NCBI RefSeq assembly: GCF_003568665.1
Contig: NZ_QXMH01000001.1
Location: 930,001-994,000, forward strand
Direction of reading: 5' to 3'
Length of the DNA stretch: 64,000 bases
Source: Chitinophaga alhagiae
Lineage (GTDB): Bacteria; Bacteroidota; Bacteroidia; Chitinophagales; Chitinophagaceae
The notes under the pieces are model-generated. The model did no database searches, had not been told where the DNA came from, and worked only from the letters and a program-made list of their open reading frames with translations. Positions 50,896 through 60,291 of the stretch are shown here, piece after piece; the stretch's first letter is position 1, and every line of letters begins with the position of its first letter. The translations under genes and the position numbers were made by a program.

Positions 50896-51192
50896 TCAGA
50901 TAATTTTGAGCAGCAAGATAACGATTGCGTACAATAATGTAATGAGGAAAATGCCGCGGGCAGTGAGATCGCGCCGCTTGCGGGTGTACAGGTAAAACAC
51001 AATGCCGTTGGCCAGCAGGCAGATGCTGATGATCTTGGGAATGAGCTGTTTGTTGTTTTTCAGCATCACAAAAAAATCAGGCAGGCTCAGATCGCGTGGC
51101 AGAAAGGCGGCCAGGTAATAAATGAAAAAAGCAACGCCGGGGGTTAACAGCCCCAGCAATATGCCCAGCGATAATTTGTCCTGTTTCAGCAT
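50896..51192 (-). CDS. Small three-helix membrane protein between surE and lpxB
   Basis: This 98-residue protein starts at ATG 51192 (M-L-K-Q-D-K-L-S-L-G-I); ATG 51225 would overlap surE by 23 bp. Three hydrophobic helices are visible: L-G-I-L-L-G-L-L-T-P-G-V-A-F-F-I-Y-Y, I-I-S-I-C-L-L-A-N-G-I-V-F-Y-L-Y, and F-L-I-T-L-L-Y-A-I-V-I-L-L-L. I do not know a named function. It ends one base before the lpxB start, so the two are probably translationally coupled, which suggests a part in envelope or lipid A biology. Confidence 0.75.
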   Translation of the reverse strand: MLKQDKLSLGILLGLLTPGVAFFIYYLAAFLPRDLSLPDFFVMLKNNKQLIPKIISICLLANGIVFYLYTRKRRDLTARGIFLITLLYAIVILLLKII

Positions 51193-51202
51193 GGCTATTG
51201 GA

Positions 51203-51982
51203 TTAAGCCTGGAAGCTCCACTCATCTTCCAGTTTTTTCTTCAATCGGAAATCCGTGAGGTCGAACTGTACGGGCACCAGTGAGGTGTAGCCGTTGTCCA
51301 GTGCCCACACGTCTGTGTCTTCGCCGGCATCCAGGTTCTTGAACTCACCGGTGAGCCAGTAATACTTTTTGCCGGTAGGGTCCCTGCGCTCGTCAAACTC
51401 CTCTACCCATTTGGCATTGGCCTGGCGGGTGATGCGGATGCCCTTGTATTGCGAGGCCGCTACATCGGGAATGTTCACGTTAAACAGGGTGTGCGGCGGC
51501 AAGGGGGCGCCCAGCATTTTTTTGGTGACTTCGTGCGCCACCTTGCGGCAGATGCTCAGGTCTGCATCGTATGAATAGTTGAGGTAAGAGAAGCCGACGG
51601 ACGGGATGCCTTCTATGGCCGCTTCCATAGCGGCAGACATGGTGCCGGAATAGATGATGTTGATGGAATGGTTGGCGCCATGGTTGATACCGCTCACGCA
51701 AAGGTCAGGCACATGGTCCAGTATCTTATCCCGCGCCAGCTTCACACAGTCTACCGGCGTACCGGAACAGGTCCAGGCTTCCACATCATCGAAAATATTC
51801 ACTTCGCTCAGGCGCAACGGGAAGCCCAGTGTAATGGCGTGGCCCTTGCCGGACTGTGGACTGTCTGGCGCTACCACTACCACCTTGCCCAGCGGTTTCA
51901 CCGCCTCTATCAGGGTCCTTATTCCCGGAGAGGTAATACCATCATCGTTCGTTACCAGTATGAGCGGTTGCTTCTTCACCAT
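51203..51982 (-). CDS. surE: 5'/3'-nucleotidase SurE
   Basis: This 259-residue metal-dependent phosphatase acts on nucleoside monophosphates. The metal site T-N-D-D-G-I-T-S-P-G-I is near the N-terminus, followed by V-A-P-D-S-P-Q-S-G-K-G-H-A-I-T, the C-S-G-T-P-V-D-C-V segment and S-G-I-N-H-G-A-N. Length and motif order are typical. It is the first gene of the surE, small membrane protein, lpxB set on the minus strand. Confidence 0.96.
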   Translation of the reverse strand: MVKKQPLILVTNDDGITSPGIRTLIEAVKPLGKVVVVAPDSPQSGKGHAITLGFPLRLSEVNIFDDVEAWTCSGTPVDCVKLARDKILDHVPDLCVSGINHGANHSINIIYSGTMSAAMEAAIEGIPSVGFSYLNYSYDADLSICRKVAHEVTKKMLGAPLPPHTLFNVNIPDVAASQYKGIRITRQANAKWVEEFDERRDPTGKKYYWLTGEFKNLDAGEDTDVWALDNGYTSLVPVQFDLTDFRLKKKLEDEWSFQA

Positions 51983-52052
51983 TTTACTTTTATCAACAAA
52001 TTTACAGGCTGCGATTTACAATTCCTCGTATTAACATTTATATAAACCGTTG

Positions 52053-52829
52053 TTACAGGTCTGCCTTTTTCATTTTACGCCAGCTGAGATAACCGAACAG
52101 CAGGATGTAAGCGGCCGCTATCAGGATGTACGTGGTATCTGAAGGCGGTGTGGCCTTTTGCATCAGTTGCCTGAAAATTTTTCCCTGGCCCGGCAGCAGG
52201 CGGTCCGTACATTCCATGGGCAGGAAGGCGCCGGAATGGAATTTCACCTTGAAGTCAAGCGTCATGGCCAGCATAAATTCTCCCACGTAGGCGTAGAACA
52301 CGTAAATAGCAATGGCAATGCCGGAGCGCTTCATAAAAGTGCCCAGGAAAAAAGCGATGGTAAGGTACGTAAGGCTTTGCAGGGCAGACCAGAGAATGAT
52401 GTAGGTCTTCTCCGAAGGGTCTCCCCCGGCCTGCGCGCCAAATATCAGGGCGGTGAGCGTTACAATAAGGGTGATGAACAGCACCATCACCAGCATTACG
52501 CCAAATTTGGCGGCAATGTACTGGTTGCGGCTCCAGCCGTCAATAATGTTCTGGCGGATGGTGCGGAAATTATTTTCGTTGGTGAGCAGTATGATCAGCA
52601 ATATGCCCATCACTGGCGTCATGAAGCTGGTGAGCCAGGCTACCGTTTCATACACTTCCGGGAAAGTGAAGGGGTTTTGAAACATGGGCAGCTTGGAAAA
52701 CACCTGCGTGTTCACGCTTTTATAAGCGGAGGTGAGCAGCGGGCCGGCCACGGCAAAGATGGCAACGAGTATCCAGAAAGTGCGGTAGGCCTTTACTTTC
52801 ATCCACTCTATTTTCAGTAATTGTATCAT
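52053..52829 (-). CDS. ABC transporter permease (ABC-2 type)
   Basis: This 258-residue inner-membrane protein has six predicted helices. It starts I-E-W-M-K-V-K-A-Y-R-T-F-W-I-L, a hallmark of ABC-2 permeases, and has a long loop before the first helix pair. The C-terminal helix ends W-R-K-M-K-K-A-D-L. The ATP-binding subunit is encoded 12 bp upstream in transcription order. The substrate is unknown; gliding-motility, drug or lipid exporters of this type are common in Bacteroidota. Confidence 0.88.
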   Translation of the reverse strand: MIQLLKIEWMKVKAYRTFWILVAIFAVAGPLLTSAYKSVNTQVFSKLPMFQNPFTFPEVYETVAWLTSFMTPVMGILLIILLTNENNFRTIRQNIIDGWSRNQYIAAKFGVMLVMVLFITLIVTLTALIFGAQAGGDPSEKTYIILWSALQSLTYLTIAFFLGTFMKRSGIAIAIYVFYAYVGEFMLAMTLDFKVKFHSGAFLPMECTDRLLPGQGKIFRQLMQKATPPSDTTYILIAAAYILLFGYLSWRKMKKADL

Positions 52830-52841
52830 GCTGGAAGATGG

Positions 52842-53738
52842 TTAGTTGGTGAGTTCTATAAATCGGGCCTCGAGGCTTTTCCGTTTTACGGCCAGGTAAC
52901 TGAGGGTAATGCCGTTCTCGAAGCAGTAACGGTTCACCTGCTCGGCGGAACGGCTGTCTGAAAACACCACCTGGAAGCTGCCGTTGTGGCGGCGGATGGA
53001 TTTCAGTTCCGGCAGGCTTTTCAACAGGCCTTCCAGCCCGGCCAGGTCAGCGGCGCCAATTTCGATCATGTCTTCATTGGCCAGCACTTCATCTACATGG
53101 CCGGAGGTGAGCAATACGCCTTTTTTGAGGATGGCCACATGGCTGCATACCTTTTCCACTTCGTCCAGCAGGTGGCTGGCCATGATCACCGTGGTGCCCT
53201 GCTGCCCGAGGTTGCGGATCAGCTCGCGGATCTCCGCAATGCCGGCGGGGTCAAGGCCGTTGGTAGGCTCATCCAGCAACAGTACTTCCGGCCGCCCCAG
53301 CAGGGCGTTGGCAATGGCCAGGCGCTGCTTCATGCCCAGGGAGAAAGTAGAAAAGCGGGAATCTCTCCGCTCCCACAGCTCCGTCAGCTGCAGCACCCTT
53401 TCTATGTCATCTTCTCCCCGGCCTTTCACAGCGGCGGTGATCTGCAGGTTGCGGATGGCGGAATAGTAGTGGTAAAAGTTAGGGGTTTCCAGCAGGGAGC
53501 CGATCCTTTTACGCAGGTCTTCATGCGGGGTTTGCCCAAACCAGGTGTACGTACCGGCGTTGGCCTTCAGTACGTCCATAATGATGCCCAGGAGCGTGGT
53601 TTTACCGCTGCCGTTAGGCCCCAGTACGCCAAACACGCTGCCGGCCGGCACGGTGAACGACACGTTGTTCAACGCCTGTATGCGCCCGTACCGCTTGGAT
53701 ACCTGGTCTAGGGATAGAATTTGTTGCTGCTGTTCCAA
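52842..53738 (-). CDS. ABC transporter ATP-binding protein
   Basis: This 298-residue ATPase has Walker A G-P-N-G-S-G-K-T-T, signature F-S-L-G-M-K-Q-R-L-A, Walker B V-L-L-L-D-E-P-T-N-G-L-D-P and H-loop M-A-S-H-L-L-D-E-V, followed by a C-terminal domain of about 80 residues typical of ABC-2 partners. It precedes its permease gene by 12 bp on the minus strand. No cargo can be inferred from sequence. Confidence 0.95.
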   Translation of the reverse strand: MEQQQQILSLDQVSKRYGRIQALNNVSFTVPAGSVFGVLGPNGSGKTTLLGIIMDVLKANAGTYTWFGQTPHEDLRKRIGSLLETPNFYHYYSAIRNLQITAAVKGRGEDDIERVLQLTELWERRDSRFSTFSLGMKQRLAIANALLGRPEVLLLDEPTNGLDPAGIAEIRELIRNLGQQGTTVIMASHLLDEVEKVCSHVAILKKGVLLTSGHVDEVLANEDMIEIGAADLAGLEGLLKSLPELKSIRRHNGSFQVVFSDSRSAEQVNRYCFENGITLSYLAVKRKSLEARFIELTN

Positions 53739-53772
53739 ATGAAATTTATATTATAATTAATGCAATATATAA

Positions 53773-56175
53773 CTAATTCCGCAGCGGTTTGCCTGTTTTG
53801 ATCACACTTTGCAACCTTTCCAGGGTTTTACGCTCCCCGCAAAGGCTGAGGAAGGCTTCCCGTTCCAGGTCCAGCAGGTATTGCTCGCTCACCAGCGCGG
53901 GCTCGCTGAGGTCCCCGCCGCACATTACGTAAGCCAGCTTCTGCGCAATTTTCACATCGTGGTCTGATATGTAGTTGCCGAAGCGCATGCCGTTGACCCC
54001 GGCCAGCATGGCGCCCAGGGCGGAGCGGCCCATCACCTTCACGTCTGTCCGTTCTATGGGGCGTACGTAGCCTTCGCTGGCCAGCTCTATGGCTTTTTCC
54101 TTGGCGTCGGCAATCACGCGGCTTTGGTTGTAGCTGATATCATCCACACCGTGGCGTAAAATACCCAGTTCAAATGCTTCATGAGCGGAAGTGCTCACCT
54201 TGGCTTGCGCAATGGTGAGGTATTTTTCCTGCAAAATAGGCATCTCGATGCGGCCTTCCTGGTACTCGTCCGAGGCCCGCAGCGTCAGTTCCTTGGTGCC
54301 GCCGCCGCCGGGGATGAGGCCTACGCCCAGCTCTACCAGGCCTATGTAGGTTTCCGCCGCGGCCTGCACCTTGTCCGCATGCAGGCTCATTTCACAGCCG
54401 CCGCCCAGGGTAAGGGCATGGGGCGCCACTATCACCGGTATGGAAGAATAACGGATGCGCATGGTGCTGCGCTGGAACAGGCGGATGGCCATGTCCAGCT
54501 CATCGTACTCCTGCTCCGCCGCCAGCATGAAGATCATGGCCACGTTGGCGCCTGCGGAGAAATTGGCGCCGTCGTTCCCGATCACCAGCCCCTGGAAGTC
54601 TTTTTCCGCCAGGTCTATGGCCTTGTGTACGCCTTCCAGCACTTCTCCGCCAATGGAGTTCATTTTGGTTTTCCAGTCAAGCCCCAGTATGCCGTCTCCC
54701 AGGTCATACACATTGGCGGCGCTGTTTTTCCAGACAATATTGCTGCTGTAGTTCTCGAGGATGATGAAGCTGTCTGCGCCCGGCACCGGCTTGTACGCCT
54801 TTGTGGCCAGGTCGTAATAGAACTTTTTGCCGTTCTCTACCTTGTAGAACTGCTGAACGCCGGCGGCCAGCATGTCTTTCACCCAGTCTGCCACTGTGAG
54901 GCCGTTATCTGTAATGGTTTTGATACCCGCTTCCACGCCCAGCAGGTCCCACGTTTCGAACGCGCCTATTTCCCAGCCGAAACCGGCTTTCATGGCATCG
55001 TCCACTTTATAGAGATCGTCCGCAATTTCGGGGATGCGGTGAGATACGTAAGAGAACAGCCGTGCATGGAACTGCTGGTAAAACTGCCCGGCCTTGTCAG
55101 ACGCGCCGGCCAGCATCTTGATGCGCTGCTTCAGGTCTTCCACCGGTTTGGCGGCCTCTATGCTGGCAAACTTCGCTTTCTGCTTGGGGCCGTACTCCAT
55201 GGTCTCCAGGTTGAGCGTCAGTATCTCCTTGCTGCCGCCTTCTCCCTTTGTTTTTTTGTAGAAACCCTGCCCCGTTTTGTCTCCCAGCCAGTTGTTCTCC
55301 ACCACCTTTTGCAGGAAGGGCGGTATTTTCATGATGTTGCGCGCCTCATCATTTGGACAATTCTCTTCCACTCCCTTTGCCACTTTCACCAGCGTGTCTA
55401 TGCCCACTACATCCGCAGTGCGGAAGGTGGCGGATTTGGGCCGGCCTATCACCGGGCCGGTGAGCGCATCCACTTCATCTATGCCCAGCTTCATCTGTTG
55501 CATGATGTGGAAAATGGCCATGATGGAGAACACGCCAACGCGGTTGGCAATGAAGGCCGGCGTGTCTTTACACAGCACGGTGGTTTTGCCCAGCACCAGG
55601 TGTCCGTAATGCATCAGGAAGTCTGTTACGGCGGGGTCTGTATGCGGCGTGGGAATAATTTCCAGCAGGCGCAGGTACCGCGGCGGGTTGAAGAAGTGCG
55701 TGCCGCAGAAATGTTTCCTGAAATCTTCACTGCGGCCTTCCGCCATCAGGTGAATGGGAATGCCGGAGGTATTGGAAGTGATGAGCGTACCGGGTTTGCG
55801 GAACTGCTCTACCTGGTCAAATACTTTTTTCTTGATATCGAGGTTTTCCACCACTACTTCAATCACCCAGCCGCAACCCGCAATATCTTTCATATTGTCT
55901 TCAAAGTTGCCGGTGGTGATGTGTTTGGCGGCGGATTTGGTATACAGTGGAGAGGGATTGGATTTGATGGCCGCCTGCAGCGCCTCGTTCACGATCCTGT
56001 TCCTTACAGCCGGATGGTCTGTGGTTAATCCTTTCGCCTTTTCCGCGTCGCTGGGCTCTTTGGGCACAATATCCAGCAGCAGCACCTTCACGCCTACACC
56101 GGCAAAGTGGCAGGCTATTCTTGATCCCATTACGCCAGAGCCGAGCACGGCAACTTTGTTGATCCTTCTTTGCAT
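53773..56175 (-). CDS. fadN: 3-hydroxyacyl-CoA dehydrogenase/enoyl-CoA hydratase, FadN type
   Basis: This 800-residue fatty-acid beta-oxidation enzyme starts at 56175 (M-Q-R-R-I-N-K-V-A-V-L-G-S-G-V-M-G). The N-terminal NAD-binding dehydrogenase comes first (G-S-G-V-M-G-S-R-I-A, then G-T-H-F-F-N-P and P-L/V-I-G-R-P-K-S-A-T-F-R-T). The enoyl-CoA hydratase region follows at about 510-740 (H-A-L-T-L-G-G-G-C-E-M and G-L-I-P-G-G-G-G). This order is FadN/YusL-like and opposite to classical FadB. The partner thiolase gene is not in the window. Confidence 0.93.
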   Translation of the reverse strand: MQRRINKVAVLGSGVMGSRIACHFAGVGVKVLLLDIVPKEPSDAEKAKGLTTDHPAVRNRIVNEALQAAIKSNPSPLYTKSAAKHITTGNFEDNMKDIAGCGWVIEVVVENLDIKKKVFDQVEQFRKPGTLITSNTSGIPIHLMAEGRSEDFRKHFCGTHFFNPPRYLRLLEIIPTPHTDPAVTDFLMHYGHLVLGKTTVLCKDTPAFIANRVGVFSIMAIFHIMQQMKLGIDEVDALTGPVIGRPKSATFRTADVVGIDTLVKVAKGVEENCPNDEARNIMKIPPFLQKVVENNWLGDKTGQGFYKKTKGEGGSKEILTLNLETMEYGPKQKAKFASIEAAKPVEDLKQRIKMLAGASDKAGQFYQQFHARLFSYVSHRIPEIADDLYKVDDAMKAGFGWEIGAFETWDLLGVEAGIKTITDNGLTVADWVKDMLAAGVQQFYKVENGKKFYYDLATKAYKPVPGADSFIILENYSSNIVWKNSAANVYDLGDGILGLDWKTKMNSIGGEVLEGVHKAIDLAEKDFQGLVIGNDGANFSAGANVAMIFMLAAEQEYDELDMAIRLFQRSTMRIRYSSIPVIVAPHALTLGGGCEMSLHADKVQAAAETYIGLVELGVGLIPGGGGTKELTLRASDEYQEGRIEMPILQEKYLTIAQAKVSTSAHEAFELGILRHGVDDISYNQSRVIADAKEKAIELASEGYVRPIERTDVKVMGRSALGAMLAGVNGMRFGNYISDHDVKIAQKLAYVMCGGDLSEPALVSEQYLLDLEREAFLSLCGERKTLERLQSVIKTGKPLRN

Positions 56176-56297
56176 AGTATTCCAGCTTTTGAATGATGAA
56201 TTTAGCATTTTTTGTGCTTGGAACGGCGCGGGGCATGAAAAAACCCCGCGGTAAAAGCCGCGGCGGCGGGGAACGGCGGCAGGCCTGCCCGCGTAAC

Positions 56298-56335
56298 AAA
56301 AAGCCCTGCGGCGTTATACGGGCCGCAGGGCTTTT
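56298..56335 (-). terminator. Factor-independent terminator of metG
   Basis: The arms at 56299-56312 and 56322-56335 (AAAAGCCCTGCGGC type) form a 14-bp stem with a 9-base loop. On the minus strand a T-run follows, so it ends the metG transcript, whose stop codon is 26 bp away. Confidence 0.88.
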
Positions 56336-56361
56336 ACTTTAAAAAACGTATTAAATTTTCC

Positions 56362-58440
56362 TCAGCTTACGCCGCTGCCTGGCGCTACGGCGTCTGACGG
56401 GTTGACGAACACGAGGCGGCCGTCTTTATCTTCCGCCATCAGTATCATGCCCTGGCTTTCAATGCCGCGCATTTTACGCGGCGCCAGGTTGGCCACCAGC
56501 GTTACCTGTTTGCCTACAATGGCTTCCGGCGCGTAGTGCATGGCAATGCCGCTTACCACGGTGCGTTGCTCGTCTCCCAGGTCTACCGTCAGTTTCAGCA
56601 GTTTATCCGCTTTTTCCACTTTCTCCGCTTGCACAATGGTACCTACCTTCAGGTCCAGCCTGGCAAAATCGTCGTACTGAATCTCTGCTTTTTTGGGCTT
56701 TTCAGGGGCGGCGGGCGCGGGCGCCTGCTGGGCCGTGGCCTGTTTGAGGCCGGCGTGCAGTTTGTCTACCTGCGCTTTCACCTGCTCGTCTTCCACTTTT
56801 TTGAACAGCAGCTCGGGCGCGCGCAGGGAATAGCCTACGCTCACCAGCTTCATGCTGCCGGCGTTTTCCCATTCCAGCATGCGGTCTACCACTTTCAGCA
56901 TGTGGCAGATCTTCTGCGCGGTGAACGGCAGAAAGGGGTTCACGAAAATGGCGAGGTTGGCGGTCAGCTGCAGGCAAACGTGCAGGCAATTGTCTATCAC
57001 CTCCTGGTGCTGCGCCTGCAGTTCAGGCGTTTTGGCCAGTATCCACGGCTGTTTTTCCTGCAGGTAGCGGTTGCCTTCGCGGGCTACGTTCATCACTTCG
57101 GCCAGCGCATCCCGGAAGCGGAAGGTTTCCAGGGATTCGGCTATTTTCCCCTTCGCGTCCTGCAGCATGGCGTAAATGGCATCATCTGCGGCGTCTTTCG
57201 CCGCAGCGTGCATAGGAGGCACTTTTCCGCCGCAAAGTTTGTGCATCAATACCATGGTACGGTTCACAAAATTGCCGAAAATAGCCACCAGTTCATTGTT
57301 ATTCCGGTCCTGGAAGTCTTTCCAGGTAAAGTCGTTATCCTTTGTTTCCGGGGCCGTGGCGCACAGCACGTACCGCAGTACGTCCTGCTGGTCAGGGAAG
57401 TCTTTTATGTATTCATGCACCCACACGGCCCAGTTGCGGGAAGTGGATACTTTTTCACCTTCTATGTTCAGGAACTCGTTGGCGGGCACATTGTCAGGCA
57501 CCACAAAACCGCCGTGGGCCTTGAGCATGGCCGGGAAAATAATGCAGTGGAACACAATATTGTCTTTCCCGATGAAGTGGATCAGCCGGGTATCTTCCTG
57601 GCACCAGTAGTCCGCCCAGTTTTCCGTCAGTTCCTTGGTGGCGGAAATGTAGCCGATGGGCGCATCGAACCATACGTACAGCACCTTGCCTTCGGCATCT
57701 TTCAGGGGCACCTTGATGCCCCAGTTGCTGTCTCTCGTCATGGCGCGGCTTTGCAGGCCGTTGTCCAGCCAGCTTTTGCACTGGCCGTACACGTTATTTT
57801 TCCACTCCTTATGGTCTTCAATGACGTATTGCTTCAGCCAGGGCTCATAGTTTTGCAGCGGCATGTACCAGTGTTTGGTTTTCCTTTTCACCGGCACGGC
57901 ATCGCTGAGGGCGGAGCGGGGGTTGATCAGCTCATCGGGGCTGAGGGCGCTGCCGCAGCGCTCGCACTGGTCGCCATACGCCTTGTCGTTCCCGCATTTG
58001 GGGCAGGTGCCGATAATGTAACGGTCTGCCAGGAACACCTGTTTCACTTCGTCAAAATACTGTTCGGACTCCTTCTCTTCGAAAACACCGTCGTTATACA
58101 TTTTCAGGAAGAAGTCTGAAGCCGTCTGGTGATGAACAGGGCGGGAAGTGCGGGAAAATATATCGAAAGAGATGCCCATGGCATCGAAGCTGTCTTTGAT
58201 GATAGCGTAGTACTTGTCTACGATGGCCTGCGGGCTTACGTTTTCCTGCATGGCCTTGATGGTGATGGGAACGCCGTGCTCGTCCGTGCCACCCACAAAT
58301 TTCACGTCTGTTTTCCTGGCTCTCAGATACCGCACGTAGATGTCCGAAGGCAGGTAACACCCGGCCAGGTGGCCGATGTGTACGGGGCCATTTGCATAAG
58401 GGAGCGCTGCGGTCACCAGGTATCTGTTAAATTTTTGCAT
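56362..58440 (-). CDS. metG: Methionine-tRNA ligase
   Basis: This 692-residue class I aminoacyl-tRNA synthetase charges tRNA with methionine. The HIGH motif is [11 protein letters not shown], the KMSKS equivalent is E-K-V-S-T-S-R, and the zinc knuckle is C-P-K-C-G...C-E-R-C-G. After the anticodon-binding helices, an Ala/Pro-rich linker leads to a C-terminal EMAP-like tRNA-binding domain (about 590-692; [11 protein letters not shown]), the dimeric long form. It is divergent from the LD-carboxypeptidase gene. A TAnnTTTG element (TACTTTTG, minus, 58505-58512) may be its promoter. Confidence 0.97.
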   Translation of the reverse strand: MQKFNRYLVTAALPYANGPVHIGHLAGCYLPSDIYVRYLRARKTDVKFVGGTDEHGVPITIKAMQENVSPQAIVDKYYAIIKDSFDAMGISFDIFSRTSRPVHHQTASDFFLKMYNDGVFEEKESEQYFDEVKQVFLADRYIIGTCPKCGNDKAYGDQCERCGSALSPDELINPRSALSDAVPVKRKTKHWYMPLQNYEPWLKQYVIEDHKEWKNNVYGQCKSWLDNGLQSRAMTRDSNWGIKVPLKDAEGKVLYVWFDAPIGYISATKELTENWADYWCQEDTRLIHFIGKDNIVFHCIIFPAMLKAHGGFVVPDNVPANEFLNIEGEKVSTSRNWAVWVHEYIKDFPDQQDVLRYVLCATAPETKDNDFTWKDFQDRNNNELVAIFGNFVNRTMVLMHKLCGGKVPPMHAAAKDAADDAIYAMLQDAKGKIAESLETFRFRDALAEVMNVAREGNRYLQEKQPWILAKTPELQAQHQEVIDNCLHVCLQLTANLAIFVNPFLPFTAQKICHMLKVVDRMLEWENAGSMKLVSVGYSLRAPELLFKKVEDEQVKAQVDKLHAGLKQATAQQAPAPAAPEKPKKAEIQYDDFARLDLKVGTIVQAEKVEKADKLLKLTVDLGDEQRTVVSGIAMHYAPEAIVGKQVTLVANLAPRKMRGIESQGMILMAEDKDGRLVFVNPSDAVAPGSGVS

Positions 58441-58553
58441 CTGAATATGATTCGTCTATTTAAAAATTAAAATTGTGGCAATATCATTTATTTTGTGCGC
58501 CGGGCAAAAGTACCCGATTTTTAATCAGCAAAGGTAAACTAAAGCACTGTAGA

Positions 58554-59465
58554 ATGATCAAAATTCCGCCCAATCTCAAAAAAGGCGACCTGATAGGCAT
58601 CACCTGCCCCAGCAGCAAAATGGAGCTGGCCGCGGCCGAATATGCGGCCGGTGTGATAGAAAGCTGGGGCTTCCGGGTACACCTGGGCATTACGGTAGGC
58701 ACCAGCTTTCATAACTTCTCCGCTCCTGACGAGCTGCGGCTGGAAGAACTGCAGGATATGATGGACCATCCAGACATCAAGGCCATCATTTTCGGGCGCG
58801 GGGGCTACGGCATGATCTGCATCCTGGACCGCATAGACTTCAGCCGTTTCCGCAAACACCCCAAATGGCTTTGCGGCTACAGCGATATTACCGCGCTGCA
58901 TGCGCACCTGCAGCAGCGGCAGAAAATAGCCAGCATCCACGCCATGATGTGCAGCGGCATTACCATGGCCACGCACGAGAACATATACGTGAACAGCCTG
59001 CGCGAGGCCCTGCTGGGCAAGCGCAGCCGCTACGCCTGCCAGCCCCACGCCATGAACCGCGGCGGCAAAGCCAAAGGCGCCCTGGTAGGCGGCAACCTTT
59101 CCCTGCTGGCCAACGTTTCCGGCTCCCGCTCGCAGATCAACACCAGGGGAAAGATACTGGTGCTGGAAGATATCGGGGAGTACCGGTACAACGTAGACAG
59201 GATGATGTATAACCTCAAACGCGCCGGCTGGCTGGACCACCTGGCCGGCCTGGTGGTAGGCTCGTTTACAGAGGAAAAGGAAACCGAGACCCCGTTTGGC
59301 CAAACGGAGTACGAAATTATCCGCAACCTGGTGCAGGAGTATGATTACCCGGTAGCCTACGGCTTCCCCGTGGGGCACCAGGAGCAAAACTATGCGCTCA
59401 AACTGGGCATACCGCATGAACTGAAAGTAAGTGGCAAGGGGGTGAGCCTGGAGGAGGTAAAATAG
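58554..59465 (+). CDS. LD-carboxypeptidase (S66 family)
   Basis: The product has 303 residues, with start 58554 (M-I-K-I-P-P-N-L-K-K-G-D). S66 enzymes remove the terminal D-alanine from murein tetrapeptides during wall recycling, or detoxify microcin-like peptides. The serine-protease triad can be placed: Ser110 in G-Y-S-D, Glu205 in L-E-D-I-G-E, and His275 in P-V-G-H. No signal peptide is seen, which suits a cytosolic recycling role. It is a lone plus-strand gene, with only one base between its stop and the stop of the convergent hydrolase operon. Confidence 0.92.
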   Translation: MIKIPPNLKKGDLIGITCPSSKMELAAAEYAAGVIESWGFRVHLGITVGTSFHNFSAPDELRLEELQDMMDHPDIKAIIFGRGGYGMICILDRIDFSRFRKHPKWLCGYSDITALHAHLQQRQKIASIHAMMCSGITMATHENIYVNSLREALLGKRSRYACQPHAMNRGGKAKGALVGGNLSLLANVSGSRSQINTRGKILVLEDIGEYRYNVDRMMYNLKRAGWLDHLAGLVVGSFTEEKETETPFGQTEYEIIRNLVQEYDYPVAYGFPVGHQEQNYALKLGIPHELKVSGKGVSLEEVK

Positions 59466-59466
59466 C

Positions 59467-60291
59467 CTACAACGCCATCACGGAATCCAGCTTGCGGCGG
59501 TACAGCGGGTAATCCCGCAGGTTGTTATGCCCGCCGTCCGGGATGGTCACAAATTCATCGTCTTTTTTCAGCAGCTCTTGCAGCTTTTTACCGGACGCAT
59601 ACGGCACGGTTTCGTCTTCCGTACCGTGAAAAATGGTAACGGGGGCCGTTACGGCCGGCAGGTACTCATAAGTGGGCAGGTTAAAGTCCAGCATCAGGCT
59701 GTAGGGGTAAATGGGCGCGGCCTGGGAGGCCACATCTTCCAGGCTGTAATAGGGCGTTTCCAGCAGCAGGCGCCGGCAGTCCCGTACGGAGGCCAGGTGG
59801 GCGGCAATACCCGTTCCCAGCGACTTGCCGTAGATCACGATCTGCCACGGCGCAAAGCGGCTGCGCGCCACCTTGTACATCAGCAGCGCATCCTCATACA
59901 TGGCCGCTTCCGTGAGGCGGCCGGTGCTTTTCCCAAACTCCCGGTAATCCATCATCAGCACATCGTACCCGTGTTGGGTAAAATCAGGCGCCGCTTTGGC
60001 GTACCGGTTAATGTTGCTGGAATTGCCGTGAAAATACAGCACCATGCCCCGCGGGCGGTTGGCCTTGAACAGCACCGCGCTGAGCTTTACCTTTTTGTTG
60101 ACCGGTATCAGCAGTTCCTGGAAGGGAATATCAAACTTGTACTGATAGTTGACCGGCAATACTTCCGGGTGAAAAATGAGCTTGTTCTGCACAAAATACA
60201 ATATCACCCCGGCCGCAAAATACAGCCCGATGGCCCAGATGGCAATTTTCTTAACGTATTTCAGCACTTTGGTCTTTTCCATACTGATCAT
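59467..60291 (-). CDS. Membrane-anchored alpha/beta hydrolase (second of a tandem pair)
   Basis: The product has 274 residues. A membrane helix at about 15-36 (A-I-W-A-I-G-L-Y-F-A-A-G-V-I-L-Y-F) anchors an alpha/beta hydrolase of the BEM46/YqkD kind: Y-F-H-G-N-S-S-N-I-N near residue 88, D-Y-R-E-F-G-K-S, nucleophile in Y-G-K-S-L-G-T-G, Asp in H-G-T-E-D-E-T-V and His in D-G-G-H-N-N-L. The ATG overlaps the stop of the upstream paralogue (ATGA). The substrate is unknown; esters or acylated lipids near the inner membrane are the natural guess. Confidence 0.87.
   Translation of the reverse strand: MISMEKTKVLKYVKKIAIWAIGLYFAAGVILYFVQNKLIFHPEVLPVNYQYKFDIPFQELLIPVNKKVKLSAVLFKANRPRGMVLYFHGNSSNINRYAKAAPDFTQHGYDVLMMDYREFGKSTGRLTEAAMYEDALLMYKVARSRFAPWQIVIYGKSLGTGIAAHLASVRDCRRLLLETPYYSLEDVASQAAPIYPYSLMLDFNLPTYEYLPAVTAPVTIFHGTEDETVPYASGKKLQELLKKDDEFVTIPDGGHNNLRDYPLYRRKLDSVMAL

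Noticed and set aside
54181..56028. Long antisense open frame of 615 codons over fadN
   Set aside because: It mirrors the GC-rich fadN coding strand, has low-complexity His/Gly/Val composition and no family motif; a typical shadow frame.
56237..56265. GC-rich hairpin between fadN and metG
   Set aside because: The stem is bulged and lies just upstream of fadN; the clear metG terminator is the separate hairpin at 56298-56335.
56536..58119. Antisense open frame of 527 codons over metG
   Set aside because: Shadow of metG with no recognisable domain; metG itself is complete with all catalytic motifs.
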